DNA of 64,000 bases. Origin: Arthrobacter sp. StoSoilB19. Its GTDB lineage: Bacteria > Actinomycetota > Actinomycetes > Actinomycetales > Micrococcaceae. Below the pieces are notes generated by a model. The model made no database searches. It was not told the origin of the DNA and was given only the letters and a program-made list of their open reading frames with translations. Made by a program: the position numbers and the translations under genes. Location of the stretch: NCBI RefSeq assembly GCF_019977275.1, contig NZ_AP024650.1, positions 1,736,001 to 1,800,000 of the forward strand. The letters run 5' to 3'. Position 1 is the stretch's first letter; each line of letters opens with the position of its first letter. Of this stretch, positions 25,720-34,879 are shown one piece after another.

Positions 25720-27102
25720 CTAGCCGTGCAGCGGCTTGCCGGCCAGTGCCAGGTGCGCTTCGCCGAGGGCTTCGTTCTGGGTGGGGTGGGCGTGCACCAG
25801 CTGGGCCACGTCCTCCGGGTAGGCTTCCCAGTTCACGATCAGCTGGGCCTCGCCAACCTGCTCGCCCATGCGTGCGCCGATCATGTGGACGCCCACCACG
25901 GGGCCGTCCTTCTGGCGGACCAGCTTGACCAGGCCGGAGGTACCCAGGATGGAGCTCTTGCCGTTGCCGGCCAGGTTGTATTCCTGGGTCTGCACCTGGT
26001 CTTCGCCGAACTTTTCCTTGGCAGCCTTTTCGGTGTAACCAACGGTGGCGATTTCGGGGTCGGAGTAGGTGACCTTGGGGATGTTGATGTCCTCGACCAC
26101 CACGGGCTTCAGGCCGGCAATTTCCTCGGCCACGAAAATGCCCTGCTGGTAGCCGCGGTGGGCCAGCTGCACGCCGGGGACGATGTCGCCTACGGCGTAG
26201 ATGTTGCCCACGCCGGTGTGCAGGCGCTCGTTGGTGATGACGAAGCCGCGGTCGATGGTGACGCCGGCTTCCTCGTAGCCCAGGTTGGCGGTGACGGGGC
26301 CGCGGCCGACGGCGACCAGCAGCAGGTCGGCTTCGAAGGTCTTGCCGTCCACCAGGGTGACCTTGACGCCGTCGTCATTCTGCTCAACGCCCTGGAAGAA
26401 GACGCCGGTGGAGAACTTGATGCCGCGCTTCTTGAAGGCGCGCTCGAAGTTCTTGACGATCGTTGCGTCCTCGTTGGGAACGAGGGAGGGCAGGCCTTCG
26501 ACGATGGTGACGTCCACGCCGAACGACTTCCAGACCGAGGCGAACTCGACGCCGATGACGCCGCCGCCCAGGATGATGGCGCTCTTGGGGATGAAGTCCA
26601 TGGTCAAGGCCTGGTCGGAGGTGATGACCTTGCCGCCGATTTCCAGGCCGGGAAGGGTGCGCGAGTAGGAACCGGTGGCCAGGACGATGTTCTTGCCCTT
26701 GTACGCGGTGCCGTTCACCACGACGGTGTCGGTGCCCTGCAGCTTGCCTTCACCCTCGATGACGGTGATGCCCTTGGACTTGATGAGTCCCTGCAGTCCC
26801 TTGAACTTGCCGGCGATGATGCCGTCCTTGTACGCGTTGACGGCGTTGATGTCGATGCCGTCCAGGGTGACGTTCACGCCGTACTTGGCGGAGTCACGGG
26901 CGTGGTCGGCCAGCTCTGCGGAGTGCAGCAGGGCCTTGGTGGGAATGCAGCCGTTGTGGAGGCAGGTGCCGCCCAGCTTGCCCTTCTCCACGAGGCCGAC
27001 GGTGAGGCCGAGCTGTACCGCACGCAGCGCCGCAGCGTATCCGCCGCTGCCGCCACCGAGTACCAGGATGTCGAATTCTTGCGCAGTTGCCTGATCGGCC
27101 AC
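25720..27102 (-). CDS. lpdA: Dihydrolipoyl dehydrogenase (E3)
   Basis: FAD enzyme that reoxidises dihydrolipoamide on E2 with NAD. 460 residues. FAD motif LGGGSGGYAAALRA, redox pair Cys47/Cys52 in GGTCLHNGCIPTKALL, NAD motif ILGGGVIGVEFA, and C-terminal catalytic HAHPTQNE. GTG at 27102 is preceded by GAGGGAG. The 114-bp gap to sucB and shared direction suggest an lpdA-sucB operon. Supplies E3 for the pyruvate and 2-oxoglutarate complexes, whose E1 genes are not in this window. Confidence 0.97.
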   Translation of the reverse strand: MADQATAQEFDILVLGGGSGGYAAALRAVQLGLTVGLVEKGKLGGTCLHNGCIPTKALLHSAELADHARDSAKYGVNVTLDGIDINAVNAYKDGIIAGKFKGLQGLIKSKGITVIEGEGKLQGTDTVVVNGTAYKGKNIVLATGSYSRTLPGLEIGGKVITSDQALTMDFIPKSAIILGGGVIGVEFASVWKSFGVDVTIVEGLPSLVPNEDATIVKNFERAFKKRGIKFSTGVFFQGVEQNDDGVKVTLVDGKTFEADLLLVAVGRGPVTANLGYEEAGVTIDRGFVITNERLHTGVGNIYAVGDIVPGVQLAHRGYQQGIFVAEEIAGLKPVVVEDINIPKVTYSDPEIATVGYTEKAAKEKFGEDQVQTQEYNLAGNGKSSILGTSGLVKLVRQKDGPVVGVHMIGARMGEQVGEAQLIVNWEAYPEDVAQLVHAHPTQNEALGEAHLALAGKPLHG

Positions 27103-27284
27103 TAAAACGCTCCCTCGCGTGAACGATGACGCGTTCTGCGCGCATCATCTGGTCTTGGAACTTGCCCTGCCGTGATTATGTCAGCAGGGCAACTCTCTTG
27201 CATTTGTGACTACCGTGGTTCACCTTAGCGAACCACCTATCCATGCTCCACCTTGGCGCTGCGTTTGTGGAGCGCTTGTGTCCA

Positions 27285-27338
27285 GTGTCACGCGGCCCTG
27301 TGGCACAGCAATCACTGCACCGCAGGGCCGCGCGGCAC
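27285..27338. repeat. Long imperfect hairpin between pepA and lpdA
   Basis: Arms 27285-27303 and 27320-27338 pair over 19 positions with one A/C mismatch and two G-U pairs (core GCGGCCCTG/CAGGGCCGC); loop 16 nt. It lies 33 bp after the pepA stop (minus strand), without a T-tract. It could terminate or process pepA mRNA. Confidence 0.6.
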
Positions 27339-27370
27339 GGGGCCTGGAGCCCGTGACCCAGGCAGTTTGC

Positions 27371-28894
27371 TCAGGCCGCAGCCAGGATGTCCTCCACGTA
27401 GGCAACCAGGGTACGGACAGTGCATCCGGTGCCCTGCTTGTGGGTGTAGCCGTAGGGGCTGCCGTTATTAAAGGACGGCCCCGCAATATCGATGTGCGCC
27501 CAGGGGATCTGTTCGCCCGCTTTGTCCTTACCCACGAATTCGCGAAGGAACACAGCAGCGGTCATCATGCCGCCGTGGCGTTCGCCAATGTTGGCCAGGT
27601 CCGCCACCTGGGAATCCAGGCTGGGGCGCAGCTCCTCCGGCAGGGGCATGGGCCAGACCAGTTCGCCGGCACGGTCGGCCGCCGCCTTGAGGGCGCCCGT
27701 GACGCTTTCCGAGCCCATGACACCGGCAGTGCGGTTGCCGAGGGCGATGAGCTGCGCGCCGGTCAGCGTGGCCACGTCGATGATGGCGTCCGGGTATTCG
27801 CGGCTGGCTGCAACGATGCCGTCCGCCATGACCAGGCGGCCTTCGGCGTCGGTGTTGAGGACTTCAACCGTCTTGCCGCCGAACATGGTCAGCACATCGG
27901 CCGGGCGCGACGCGCCGCCGCCCGGCATGTTCTCCGCGATGCACAGCCAGGCGGTCGCCTTCACGGGCAGGCCCAGGCCGGCAAGGGCCAAAACAGTATT
28001 AAGTACGACGGCGGCGCCCGCCATGTCGCTCTTCATGTCGCCCATGTTCAGGGCCGGCTTGAGGGAGATGCCGCCGGTGTCGAACGTGATCCCCTTGCCG
28101 ACCAGCGCAACCTTGGCGGTGGCCTTGGCGGGGGAGTACTCCACCTTAACCAGCCGCGGCTGGCGGGTGGAGCCCTTGCCCACGCCCATGATGCCGCCGA
28201 AGCCTTCCTTCTCAAGCCGCTTCTCGTCCCAGACGGTGACCTTGACGGGGAGTCCCTTGGCAAGGTCCTTGGCGGCCTCGGCGAAGGACTCCGGGTAAAG
28301 GTGGCTCGGCGGCGTGTTGACCAGTGAGCGGGTCGCGTTGACGGCCTTGGCCACCAGTCCTGCCCGCTTCAGTGCGGCGCCCAGCTCCGTGCTGCCTGCC
28401 AGTTCCGTGAAGATGACGGCATTGCGGACGGGATCCTTGAGCCCGTCCGTGGAAGACCGGAACTCGGTGAAGGCGTAGGCGCCCAGCGCGGCACCCTCGG
28501 CGACGGCCGAGACATCCTGCACCGTCGCCGTCGGGAACGCCAGGGTTACGGTGGCGAGGCCGGCCAGCTGCCGGACCGCGGATCCCGCTGCCCGGCGGAG
28601 TGCCTCACCGGTGAGCGGTGTGCCTTCCGGTACCTTTCCCACTCCGGCGAGGACCAGGATGCCGGCGCCGGTTTCGGGCAGTCCCGGGAGGCGGACCAGC
28701 TGGTCCGCCGCGCCGGTAACTCCGAGTGCCTTGAGGGAGTCAGCCAGGGCCTCCGCGGACTTCGCCGTCAGCGGGTTGTCCAGCAGGACGGGCCCGTCGC
28801 TTCCCTGCCCTACCCCGATCACCACGGCATCGCTGGGGTTCCTCTTAAGGTCCCGCGAGACGGTACTAAGGTTGACTTCAGTATTCTTGACCAC
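27371..28894 (-). CDS. pepA: Leucyl aminopeptidase (M17 family)
   Basis: Dizinc cytosolic aminopeptidase that removes N-terminal residues from peptides. 507 residues: an N-terminal macro-like domain, then the catalytic domain with GKGITFDTGG (Lys and Asp ligands), KSDMAGAA (Asp) and NTDAEGRLVMADG (Asp, Glu, catalytic Arg). GTG at 28894 has GAGGA upstream. It may act after the Tricorn protease in peptide recycling. Similar genes flank the E2 gene in mycobacteria (Rv2213-like). Confidence 0.96.
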   Translation of the reverse strand: MVKNTEVNLSTVSRDLKRNPSDAVVIGVGQGSDGPVLLDNPLTAKSAEALADSLKALGVTGAADQLVRLPGLPETGAGILVLAGVGKVPEGTPLTGEALRRAAGSAVRQLAGLATVTLAFPTATVQDVSAVAEGAALGAYAFTEFRSSTDGLKDPVRNAVIFTELAGSTELGAALKRAGLVAKAVNATRSLVNTPPSHLYPESFAEAAKDLAKGLPVKVTVWDEKRLEKEGFGGIMGVGKGSTRQPRLVKVEYSPAKATAKVALVGKGITFDTGGISLKPALNMGDMKSDMAGAAVVLNTVLALAGLGLPVKATAWLCIAENMPGGGASRPADVLTMFGGKTVEVLNTDAEGRLVMADGIVAASREYPDAIIDVATLTGAQLIALGNRTAGVMGSESVTGALKAAADRAGELVWPMPLPEELRPSLDSQVADLANIGERHGGMMTAAVFLREFVGKDKAGEQIPWAHIDIAGPSFNNGSPYGYTHKQGTGCTVRTLVAYVEDILAAA

Positions 28895-29150
28895 AGGGAT
28901 GAGTCCTCAATTCTCGAAACGATCGGGCAGGGATGCATGTTGGGCGCTCTGCCATGGTGGCCCGGATCCGGCCGTTCTGGACGGTGCCCGGGTGGTTGCA
29001 AGCCCGCCTGGCAGGCCAGTTCCGATCGTAGCCGTTCCCCTGCGGAGCGACAGAATTTCCTGAGATGTGCGCCACACCGCGGCCCGGAATGCCGGGTGCC
29101 CCTGCGGCGTTATGAATGATGTCCACCCGTACCCCTGAAAGGAACACGCC
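28895..29150. other. Divergent gap between pepA and PAC2 gene
   Basis: 256 bp with ribosome-binding sites at both ends (GAGGA for pepA, AAAGGAA for the PAC2 gene). I found no repeat, operator or small gene worth reporting. Confidence 0.4.
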
Positions 29151-30089
29151 GTGCTTGAACGGATTTCCGGCTCCCTGCTGGACCCCGACGCGCTCTATGC
29201 CAGCAACATCGAGCTGTTCCACAGCCCGGAGCTGCAGGGGCTGAACCTGGTCATGGGTTTCACCGGGTTCGCCGACGCCGGCCATGTGGTGAAGCAGATC
29301 AACGCCGAACTGCTGGATACCCTCGACGCCCAGCCCGTGGCGGTCTTCGATGCGGACCAGTTGATTGACTACAGGTCCCGCCGGCCGCACCTGAGTTTCG
29401 TGGAAGACCACATCCAGGACTACCAGGAGCCCCGGCTGGCCCTCTACCGACTGGTGGACGGGCTGGGGAAGCCATTCCTCCTCCTGGCCGGCTTCGAACC
29501 TGACCTGCAATGGGAACGGTTTGCCCGTGCCGTGGTGAATATCGTGGAAAAGCTGGACGTCAACCTGGTCACATGGATCCACTCCATCCCCATGCCCGTG
29601 CCGCACACCCGGCCCGTGGGCGTGACGGTACACGGGAACCGGCCTGAGCTGATCGAGGGCATCTCCGTGTGGAAGCCCACCGTTGAAGTTCCCGCCGCTG
29701 TTGGCCACATCCTGGAGCTGCGCCTCGTGGAGGCGGGCCGCAATGTTGCCGGCTACGTCATCCACGTCCCGCACTACCTCGCCGAGGCCGAGTACCCCAC
29801 CGCCGCCGTCGCCGGCCTGGAATATCTTGGCGCCGCAACGTCCCTGATGCTGCCCACCGACCGGCTCCGTGAGTCCGGGCGCGAGGTCAGCCGGCAGATT
29901 GCCCAGCAGATCGAGGCGTCCGAGGAGGTCCAGCAGGTGGTCTCCCGCCTGGAGACACGCTACGACGAGAAGGCCGACGGCATCGTCCGCCGGTCGCTCC
30001 TGGCCAACGAGAACGACGAGCTTCCCGACGCCGACGACCTGGGTGCCGCCGTGGAGGCCTACCTGGCCAGGGAGAACCCGGGGCAGTAG
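29151..30089 (+). CDS. PAC2 family protein
   Basis: 312-residue protein of the PAC2 (proteasome assembly chaperone 2-like) family: opening IELFHSPELQGLNLVMGFTGFADAG and the block VTVHGNRPELIEGISVW are characteristic, with a helical C-terminus rich in Glu (QIEASEEVQQVVSRLETRYDE). GTG at 29151 has AAAGGAACAC upstream. Its role in bacteria is not established; actinobacteria with proteasomes usually carry several copies, so proteasome assembly is one idea. Monocistronic or leading into the MFS gene. Confidence 0.87.
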   Translation: MLERISGSLLDPDALYASNIELFHSPELQGLNLVMGFTGFADAGHVVKQINAELLDTLDAQPVAVFDADQLIDYRSRRPHLSFVEDHIQDYQEPRLALYRLVDGLGKPFLLLAGFEPDLQWERFARAVVNIVEKLDVNLVTWIHSIPMPVPHTRPVGVTVHGNRPELIEGISVWKPTVEVPAAVGHILELRLVEAGRNVAGYVIHVPHYLAEAEYPTAAVAGLEYLGAATSLMLPTDRLRESGREVSRQIAQQIEASEEVQQVVSRLETRYDEKADGIVRRSLLANENDELPDADDLGAAVEAYLARENPGQ

Positions 30090-30140
30090 CGGGACGTCAC
30101 GGCTTCCGGGCTGCGGGCGCGCGCCGGGCATAATGAACTG

Positions 30141-31487
30141 GTGACTGCTCCCCGCGCCTGGCTTATCTGGACCATTGGAATTTTCGGGTACCTGGTGGCC
30201 GTGGCGCAGCGGACCTCCTTCGGCGTGGTGGGGCTCGAGGCCACGGAGCGGTTCCACGCCACGGCGTCCGCCATCTCCTTCTTCACCGTCCTGCAGCTGC
30301 TGGTGTACGCCGGGCTCCAGATCCCGGTGGGCCTGCTGGTGGACAGGTTCGGCTCGCGTGCCATGATCGCAGGCGGCGCTGTCCTGATGGGACTCGGACA
30401 GGTGCAGCTGGCCTTCGCCGAAAGCATCCCCGGGGGAGTCCTTGGCCGTGTCCTGGTGGGCGCCGGCGACGCCATGACCTTTATCTCGGTGATCAGGCTC
30501 ATCCCGCTGTGGTTCTCCCCCGCCCGCGTCCCCCTGGTCACGCAGTTGACCGGCATGTCCGGCCAGTTGGGTCAGCTGTTCAGTGTCCTGCCCTTCGCGC
30601 TGGTCCTGCACCTGTCCGGCTGGACCCCCGCTTTCCTGATGCTGGCAGGAATGTCCGCACTCGCCGTCGTGCTGGTACTCCTGCTCCTGCAGGATGTCCC
30701 ACCGGGGACCGAACGGCCGCACGCCCGGCAGGGGCTCAAGGCCACCGGCGCCTCACTGGCCCGTGCCTGGAGCCAGCCCGGAACCCGGCTGGGAATGTGG
30801 AGCCACTTCACCATCCAGTTCAGTGGCACCGTCTTTGCCATGACGTGGGGCTACCCGTTCCTGATCTCGGGCCAGGGCCTGGACGCAGCCACCGTCGCAG
30901 CGCTGATGGCCCTGTACGTTGCCGCAGCCATGGCAGTGGGCCCGTTCATCGGGCGCTTCGTTTCGCGCCATCCACTGCGCCGTTCCACCATGGTGCTGCT
31001 GATCGCCGGCGCCACCGCCACGGCATGGGCCGCGGTGCTGCTGCTGCCCGGGCGCGCTCCGCTGTGGCTGCTGGCAGGCCTGGTGGTGGTGCTCGCAATC
31101 GGCGGCCCCGGTTCCATGATCGGCTTCGACTTCGCGCGGACCTTCAACCCCGCGCACCGGATCGGCACTGCCACCGGCATTGTCAACGTTGGTGGCTTCA
31201 TCGCTGCCCTGGTCTCCATCTTCCTGATTGGCCTTGTGCTCGACGTCCTGAACGCCACCGGGTTTTCACAGGGGGTGCTCTACGGCCTGGCACCCTTCCG
31301 GCTGGCTTTGAGCGTCCAGTTCCTGCTCCTGGGCATCGGTGCCGCAGCCATCCTGGCCTCCCGCCGGAAGGTCCGCCGGCAAATGGCCGCCCAGGGCATC
31401 GTGGTTCCGCCACTGCGCAGCGCCATCGCCCGGCAGCGCCGTGAAAGCCTGGCCCGCCGCCGCCAGCCGACGCCCACGGACGACTGA
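30141..31487 (+). CDS. MFS transporter
   Basis: 448-residue major facilitator with about 12 membrane helices: helix 1 WLIWTIGIFGYLVAVAQRTS, the signature loop LLVDRFGSRAMI between helices 2 and 3, and a basic C-terminal tail (SRRKVRRQMAAQ). The N-terminal RTSFGVVGLEATERF pattern is typical of a nitrate/sugar-phosphate-like subgroup, but the substrate is unknown. GTG at 30141 lies 6 nt after CATAAT (30129-30134), suggesting a leaderless mRNA. Confidence 0.9.
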   Translation: MTAPRAWLIWTIGIFGYLVAVAQRTSFGVVGLEATERFHATASAISFFTVLQLLVYAGLQIPVGLLVDRFGSRAMIAGGAVLMGLGQVQLAFAESIPGGVLGRVLVGAGDAMTFISVIRLIPLWFSPARVPLVTQLTGMSGQLGQLFSVLPFALVLHLSGWTPAFLMLAGMSALAVVLVLLLLQDVPPGTERPHARQGLKATGASLARAWSQPGTRLGMWSHFTIQFSGTVFAMTWGYPFLISGQGLDAATVAALMALYVAAAMAVGPFIGRFVSRHPLRRSTMVLLIAGATATAWAAVLLLPGRAPLWLLAGLVVVLAIGGPGSMIGFDFARTFNPAHRIGTATGIVNVGGFIAALVSIFLIGLVLDVLNATGFSQGVLYGLAPFRLALSVQFLLLGIGAAAILASRRKVRRQMAAQGIVVPPLRSAIARQRRESLARRRQPTPTDD

Positions 31488-31594
31488 GCCACTCCCGTTC
31501 GCGGGTTCCCCGCACTCTTCCTCCACGGCACCGGTTACCCACATAGCCGGACTGGCCACTGCCCGCGCCCCCGCCGGCGGCGAATGCTGGAGCT

Positions 31595-32845
31595 ATGACA
31601 GGTTCAGAACGATTAATTGTGCGCGGCCCGGAAGACATCCTTGGCTTCATTCCGCATTCGCTCGGGTACTGGCCAGCTGCCAGCCTGGTGGCCATGACGC
31701 TGCACGGCACCACGCTCGGAGCCACACTCCGGCTTGACCTTCCGGGTCCGGCGAACCAGGCCGACCCCGCCGCGTTTGCCCGTGCCGTCCGGCGCTACCT
31801 TGAATCAGACCAGGACGCTGACGGCTCTTTGCTGGCTGTCTTCACCAGCGACGCCGGAATGGGACCGCCATCCGCCTACGACCTCCTGGTCGACACGGTG
31901 CGACGTGCGCTGGACCAGGCCGGGATGCCTGTCCGCGATGCCTGGTTGGTGGGCGATGAGTACTGGCGGGACGCCCTGTGCAGCGACGCCTCCTGCTGCC
32001 CGCTTCCGGGACGTCCCGTGCAGGAGATCAGGGACAGCATGCTGAATACGGAGATGGTGTACCGGGGCAGCAGCATTGGACCCGCGCCACGAGCGGGGAG
32101 CCAGCCGGAAGCCCCGGTCCCCGCCATGCACCTGGCGGCCGTCCTTGAGGCACAGGCCGGCTGGGAGGACGAGCTCGGCGGGCAGTCCCGCAGCAGGGCA
32201 CAGTTCAACGCAGTGCTTGACTTCTGGGAGTTGCTGCTGGAGCGGAGCCATGACGGGCAGTGGATTCCGGACGTTGAACGGGACGCCTTCCTGCGCGCCA
32301 CGCTGCTCGTTCCCACCTGGCGCGACGCCCTGCTCGTGATGGCTGCGGCGGGACGGGCCGCCGCGGAGGCAGGCGCAGAACAGTTCGGCGTCCTTTCCGA
32401 GGACGGGGGCGACGTTTCCGCAGTGGCGCTGCCGTTGCTGCCTCCGCCGGGATTCGCCGGCCGGCAGCAGCGCCGGGCGGGCGGTGCCGCTTCCGGCGCT
32501 GTTCCTGCCGGCTATGGCGAGGTCCTCATGGGCCTGGCGCCGGCCGCGCCGGACTGGGCCGGACTGGACGCGCTGGACCGGATTCTGGGGCACCTGGCAG
32601 TGTTGGGCGGACACCCGGCCGCAGCAGCGCTCACGCTCCGAGGATGGGTGGCCTGGTCCCGGGGACGCGGCTCCTACGCGGCTGCCCACTTGGGCCGGGC
32701 GCTTGAGCTTGAACCGGAGTACCGGCTTGCCGAGCTCCTGCTGGATATCGTGGGCAGGGGGACGCTTTGTGGCTGGGCCGCCCGGAAGGAGGCGGCCTGG
32801 CAAAAGTTCCCGAAGGATCCTGCTGGGGAGAAGGAGACGCTGTGA
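31595..32845 (+). CDS. DUF4192 domain protein
   Basis: 416-residue actinobacterial protein whose N-terminus (LIVRGPEDILGFIPHSLGYWPAASLVAMTL) is diagnostic of DUF4192. No signal peptide or membrane helix. The C-terminal part has a helical, TPR-like pattern (LGHLAVLGGHPAAAALTLRGWVAWSRGRGSYAAAHLGRALELEP). Function unknown. GGAG precedes the ATG. It often lies just upstream of sigA in this family of organisms. Confidence 0.87.
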   Translation: MTGSERLIVRGPEDILGFIPHSLGYWPAASLVAMTLHGTTLGATLRLDLPGPANQADPAAFARAVRRYLESDQDADGSLLAVFTSDAGMGPPSAYDLLVDTVRRALDQAGMPVRDAWLVGDEYWRDALCSDASCCPLPGRPVQEIRDSMLNTEMVYRGSSIGPAPRAGSQPEAPVPAMHLAAVLEAQAGWEDELGGQSRSRAQFNAVLDFWELLLERSHDGQWIPDVERDAFLRATLLVPTWRDALLVMAAAGRAAAEAGAEQFGVLSEDGGDVSAVALPLLPPPGFAGRQQRRAGGAASGAVPAGYGEVLMGLAPAAPDWAGLDALDRILGHLAVLGGHPAAAALTLRGWVAWSRGRGSYAAAHLGRALELEPEYRLAELLLDIVGRGTLCGWAARKEAAWQKFPKDPAGEKETL

Positions 32846-33158
32846 GCCGGACCCGAGTGTCGTGAGGCCGGCCGGACATGCCCCGGCCGGGCCGGGCCCG
32901 CCGGGGCAACCGTAACGGATGGCGGCAGGGGAGGTTGGATCCGGGCAAATCGTGAGACAATGGATGCCGAGACCCGGTTGGGTCCGTGTATCGAGTGCTT
33001 GTAAGCGTCCCCGCAAGGGAACATTACAGCCACTCCGGGAGTTGTCTTAAGTGACTCTGCCGGCCGTGGTGGTGCTTGGTTTCCACCACGGACTTGACAG
33101 GGTCATAGTGGTGTTGCCCGTATGGTGATTCCACAGACCACCGCTAGAAAGGTTTTCT
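32846..33158. other. 313-bp gap upstream of sigA with three hairpins and promoter-like sequence
   Basis: No gene seen. Small hairpins: GACCC-GGTT-GGGTC (32971-32984); GTAA...TTAC (33001-33027) with a TCCC/GGGA inner stem around CGCAA; and ACTC-CGG-GAGT (33032-33042). A perfect 9-bp inverted repeat CCGTGGTGG/CCACCACGG occupies 33064-33091, two bases before TTGACA (33094-33099), the best -35 candidate for sigA. The matching -10 is unclear (TATGGT at 33121 is 21 bp away). Confidence 0.5.
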
Positions 33159-34475
33159 GTGACCCCGTCTTCCACGAAGAAGGATTCCGCCGCCCAGGAT
33201 GTCTTGTCCCCTGAGGAGAAGCAGGCCGCGACCAATGCCAAGCGGGCAGCTACGCGGGCAGCCAACAAGGCTTCGGCCGGCGAGGCTGCAGGCGACAGCA
33301 AGCGCGAGCCCAAGAAGCGTGGGCCCAAGCCCGGCGCCAAGGCCGCAGCCGAGGCTGCGGGAAAGTCCGCCGCCGGTGACGTTGACCCGGACGAGGTCGA
33401 AGACGTCGAGGAAGACCTCGACGACATCGTCCTCGAAGGTCCGGACGCAGCAGAGGACGTCGACGCCGACCCCGTCAAGGGTGCCGCCGGCAGCGGCAAG
33501 GGCTTCGTCTACTCCGATGCAGACGACGACGACGCGCCCGTGCAGCAGGTTATGTCTGCCGGCGCCACGGCCGACCCCGTCAAGGACTACCTGAAGCAGA
33601 TCGGTAAGGTGGCGCTGCTCAATGCGGAGCAGGAAGTCGACCTTGCGCTGCGGATCGAGGCCGGGCTGTTCGCCGAGGAAAAGATCGCCGCGGACGACGG
33701 CTCCATGGATCCGAAGTACAAGCGTGAACTCGAATTCATCATCCACGACGGCAAGCGCGCCAAGAACCACCTGCTGGAAGCCAACCTCCGCCTGGTGGTC
33801 TCTCTGGCCAAGCGCTACACCGGCCGCGGCATGCTGTTCCTGGACCTGATCCAGGAAGGCAACCTTGGCCTGATCCGCGCCGTGGAGAAGTTCGACTACA
33901 CCAAGGGCTTCAAGTTCTCCACCTACGCCACCTGGTGGATCCGCCAGGCCATCACCCGCGCCATGGCCGACCAGGCCCGCACCATCCGTATCCCGGTGCA
34001 CATGGTCGAGGTCATCAACAAGCTGGCACGTGTACAGCGCCAGATGCTGCAGGACCTGGGCCGCGAACCCACGCCCGAAGAACTGGCACTGGAACTGGAC
34101 ATGACGCCGGAAAAGGTGGTCGAGGTCCAGAAGTACGGCCGCGAGCCGATTTCGCTGCACACCCCCCTGGGTGAGGACGGCGATTCCGAATTCGGCGACC
34201 TGATCGAGGACTCGGAAGCCGTTGTTCCGGCTGACGCCGTGAGCTTCACCCTCCTGCAGGAACAGCTGCACTCCGTCCTGGACACCCTTTCCGAACGCGA
34301 GGCCGGCGTGGTTGCCATGCGCTTTGGCCTGACTGACGGACAGCCGAAGACTTTAGACGAAATCGGAAAGGTCTACGGCGTCACCCGCGAGCGGATCCGC
34401 CAGATCGAGTCGAAGACCATGTCCAAGCTCCGGCACCCCTCCCGGTCGCAGGTGCTGCGGGACTACCTGGACTAA
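33159..34475 (+). CDS. sigA: Primary RNA polymerase sigma factor SigA (RpoD/HrdB)
   Basis: Housekeeping sigma factor. 438 residues: a Lys/Ala-rich then acidic N-terminal region of about 130 residues ([14 protein letters not shown]), region 1.2 ([21 protein letters not shown]), region 2 with the -10 recognition segment [20 protein letters not shown], region 3, and region 4 with the -35 helix-turn-helix [18 protein letters not shown] at 33159 has AGAAAGG upstream. It ends at a strong terminator, so it is probably transcribed alone. Confidence 0.98.
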   Translation: MTPSSTKKDSAAQDVLSPEEKQAATNAKRAATRAANKASAGEAAGDSKREPKKRGPKPGAKAAAEAAGKSAAGDVDPDEVEDVEEDLDDIVLEGPDAAEDVDADPVKGAAGSGKGFVYSDADDDDAPVQQVMSAGATADPVKDYLKQIGKVALLNAEQEVDLALRIEAGLFAEEKIAADDGSMDPKYKRELEFIIHDGKRAKNHLLEANLRLVVSLAKRYTGRGMLFLDLIQEGNLGLIRAVEKFDYTKGFKFSTYATWWIRQAITRAMADQARTIRIPVHMVEVINKLARVQRQMLQDLGREPTPEELALELDMTPEKVVEVQKYGREPISLHTPLGEDGDSEFGDLIEDSEAVVPADAVSFTLLQEQLHSVLDTLSEREAGVVAMRFGLTDGQPKTLDEIGKVYGVTRERIRQIESKTMSKLRHPSRSQVLRDYLD

Positions 34476-34494
34476 CCTCTTCCGCACGACAAAA

Positions 34495-34550
34495 CAGGGG
34501 CCGTTCGGGAACCCACTGCACGGTGGGTTCCGGAACGGCCCCTGCTTGTT
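34495..34550 (+). terminator. sigA terminator
   Basis: A 22-bp stem with one mismatch joins 34495-34516 to 34523-34544 (outer arm CAGGGGCCGTTC), 6-nt loop, followed by CTTGTTTAT. Confidence 0.9.
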
Positions 34551-34571
34551 TATGAGCTCCCTCCGTGCGGC

Positions 34572-34634
34572 TAAAGGCCTGCGGGGCCCGTTAAACGCCT
34601 GCGGGGCCTTTCCGTAGTGGAAGGGCCCCGCAGG
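34572..34634. repeat. Duplicated left arm sharing one hairpin right arm
   Basis: A 17-bp near-repeat (TAAAGGCCTGCGGGGCC at 34572-34588 and TAAACGCCTGCGGGGCC at 34592-34608) precedes GGAAGGGCCCCGCAGG (34619-34634). The right arm pairs with the second copy (16 bp, loop GTAGT) or, over 11 bp, with the first. On the minus strand it follows the DUF7455 gene and probably terminates it. Confidence 0.7.
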
Positions 34635-34657
34635 GTTCGTTGTTACCGATGCCTCAT

Positions 34658-34879
34658 CTAGTCGATTTCCACGGCAGCTTTCTCGTGAAGCTTTCCCGTC
34701 TCGTCGTGCCAGCCGGAGCTCAACGGCTTGAGCGTCGCCTCCACTGCACGGGCGTGGTGGCCGCAGAACAACAGCTCACCGCCGGAGGACTCGAGTACAA
34801 CCCGGACATATGCCTGAGCTCCGCAACGGTCGCACCGGTCGAGTGCGTTTAGTGTGCGGTCTGCCACTGCTGTTGTCAT
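34658..34879 (-). CDS. DUF7455 small zinc-ribbon-like protein
   Basis: 73-residue protein with CDRCGAQAY near the N-terminus and LFCGHHARA in the middle, giving a possible Cys-Cys/Cys-His zinc site. The sequence matches the short DUF7455 proteins that neighbour sigA in many actinobacteria. AAGGAGG precedes the ATG. Function unknown; location next to sigA and parE invites the idea of a transcription or topology accessory, which is speculative. Confidence 0.8.
   Translation of the reverse strand: MTTAVADRTLNALDRCDRCGAQAYVRVVLESSGGELLFCGHHARAVEATLKPLSSGWHDETGKLHEKAAVEID

Noticed and set aside
28878-30722. 614-residue minus-strand open frame over the PAC2 and MFS genes
   Set aside because: Shadow frame opposite two clear genes; no recognisable domain.
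33064-33091. Reading the sigA-upstream inverted repeat as a rho-independent terminator
   Set aside because: No T-tract on either strand and it directly abuts a -35-like TTGACA, which fits an operator better.
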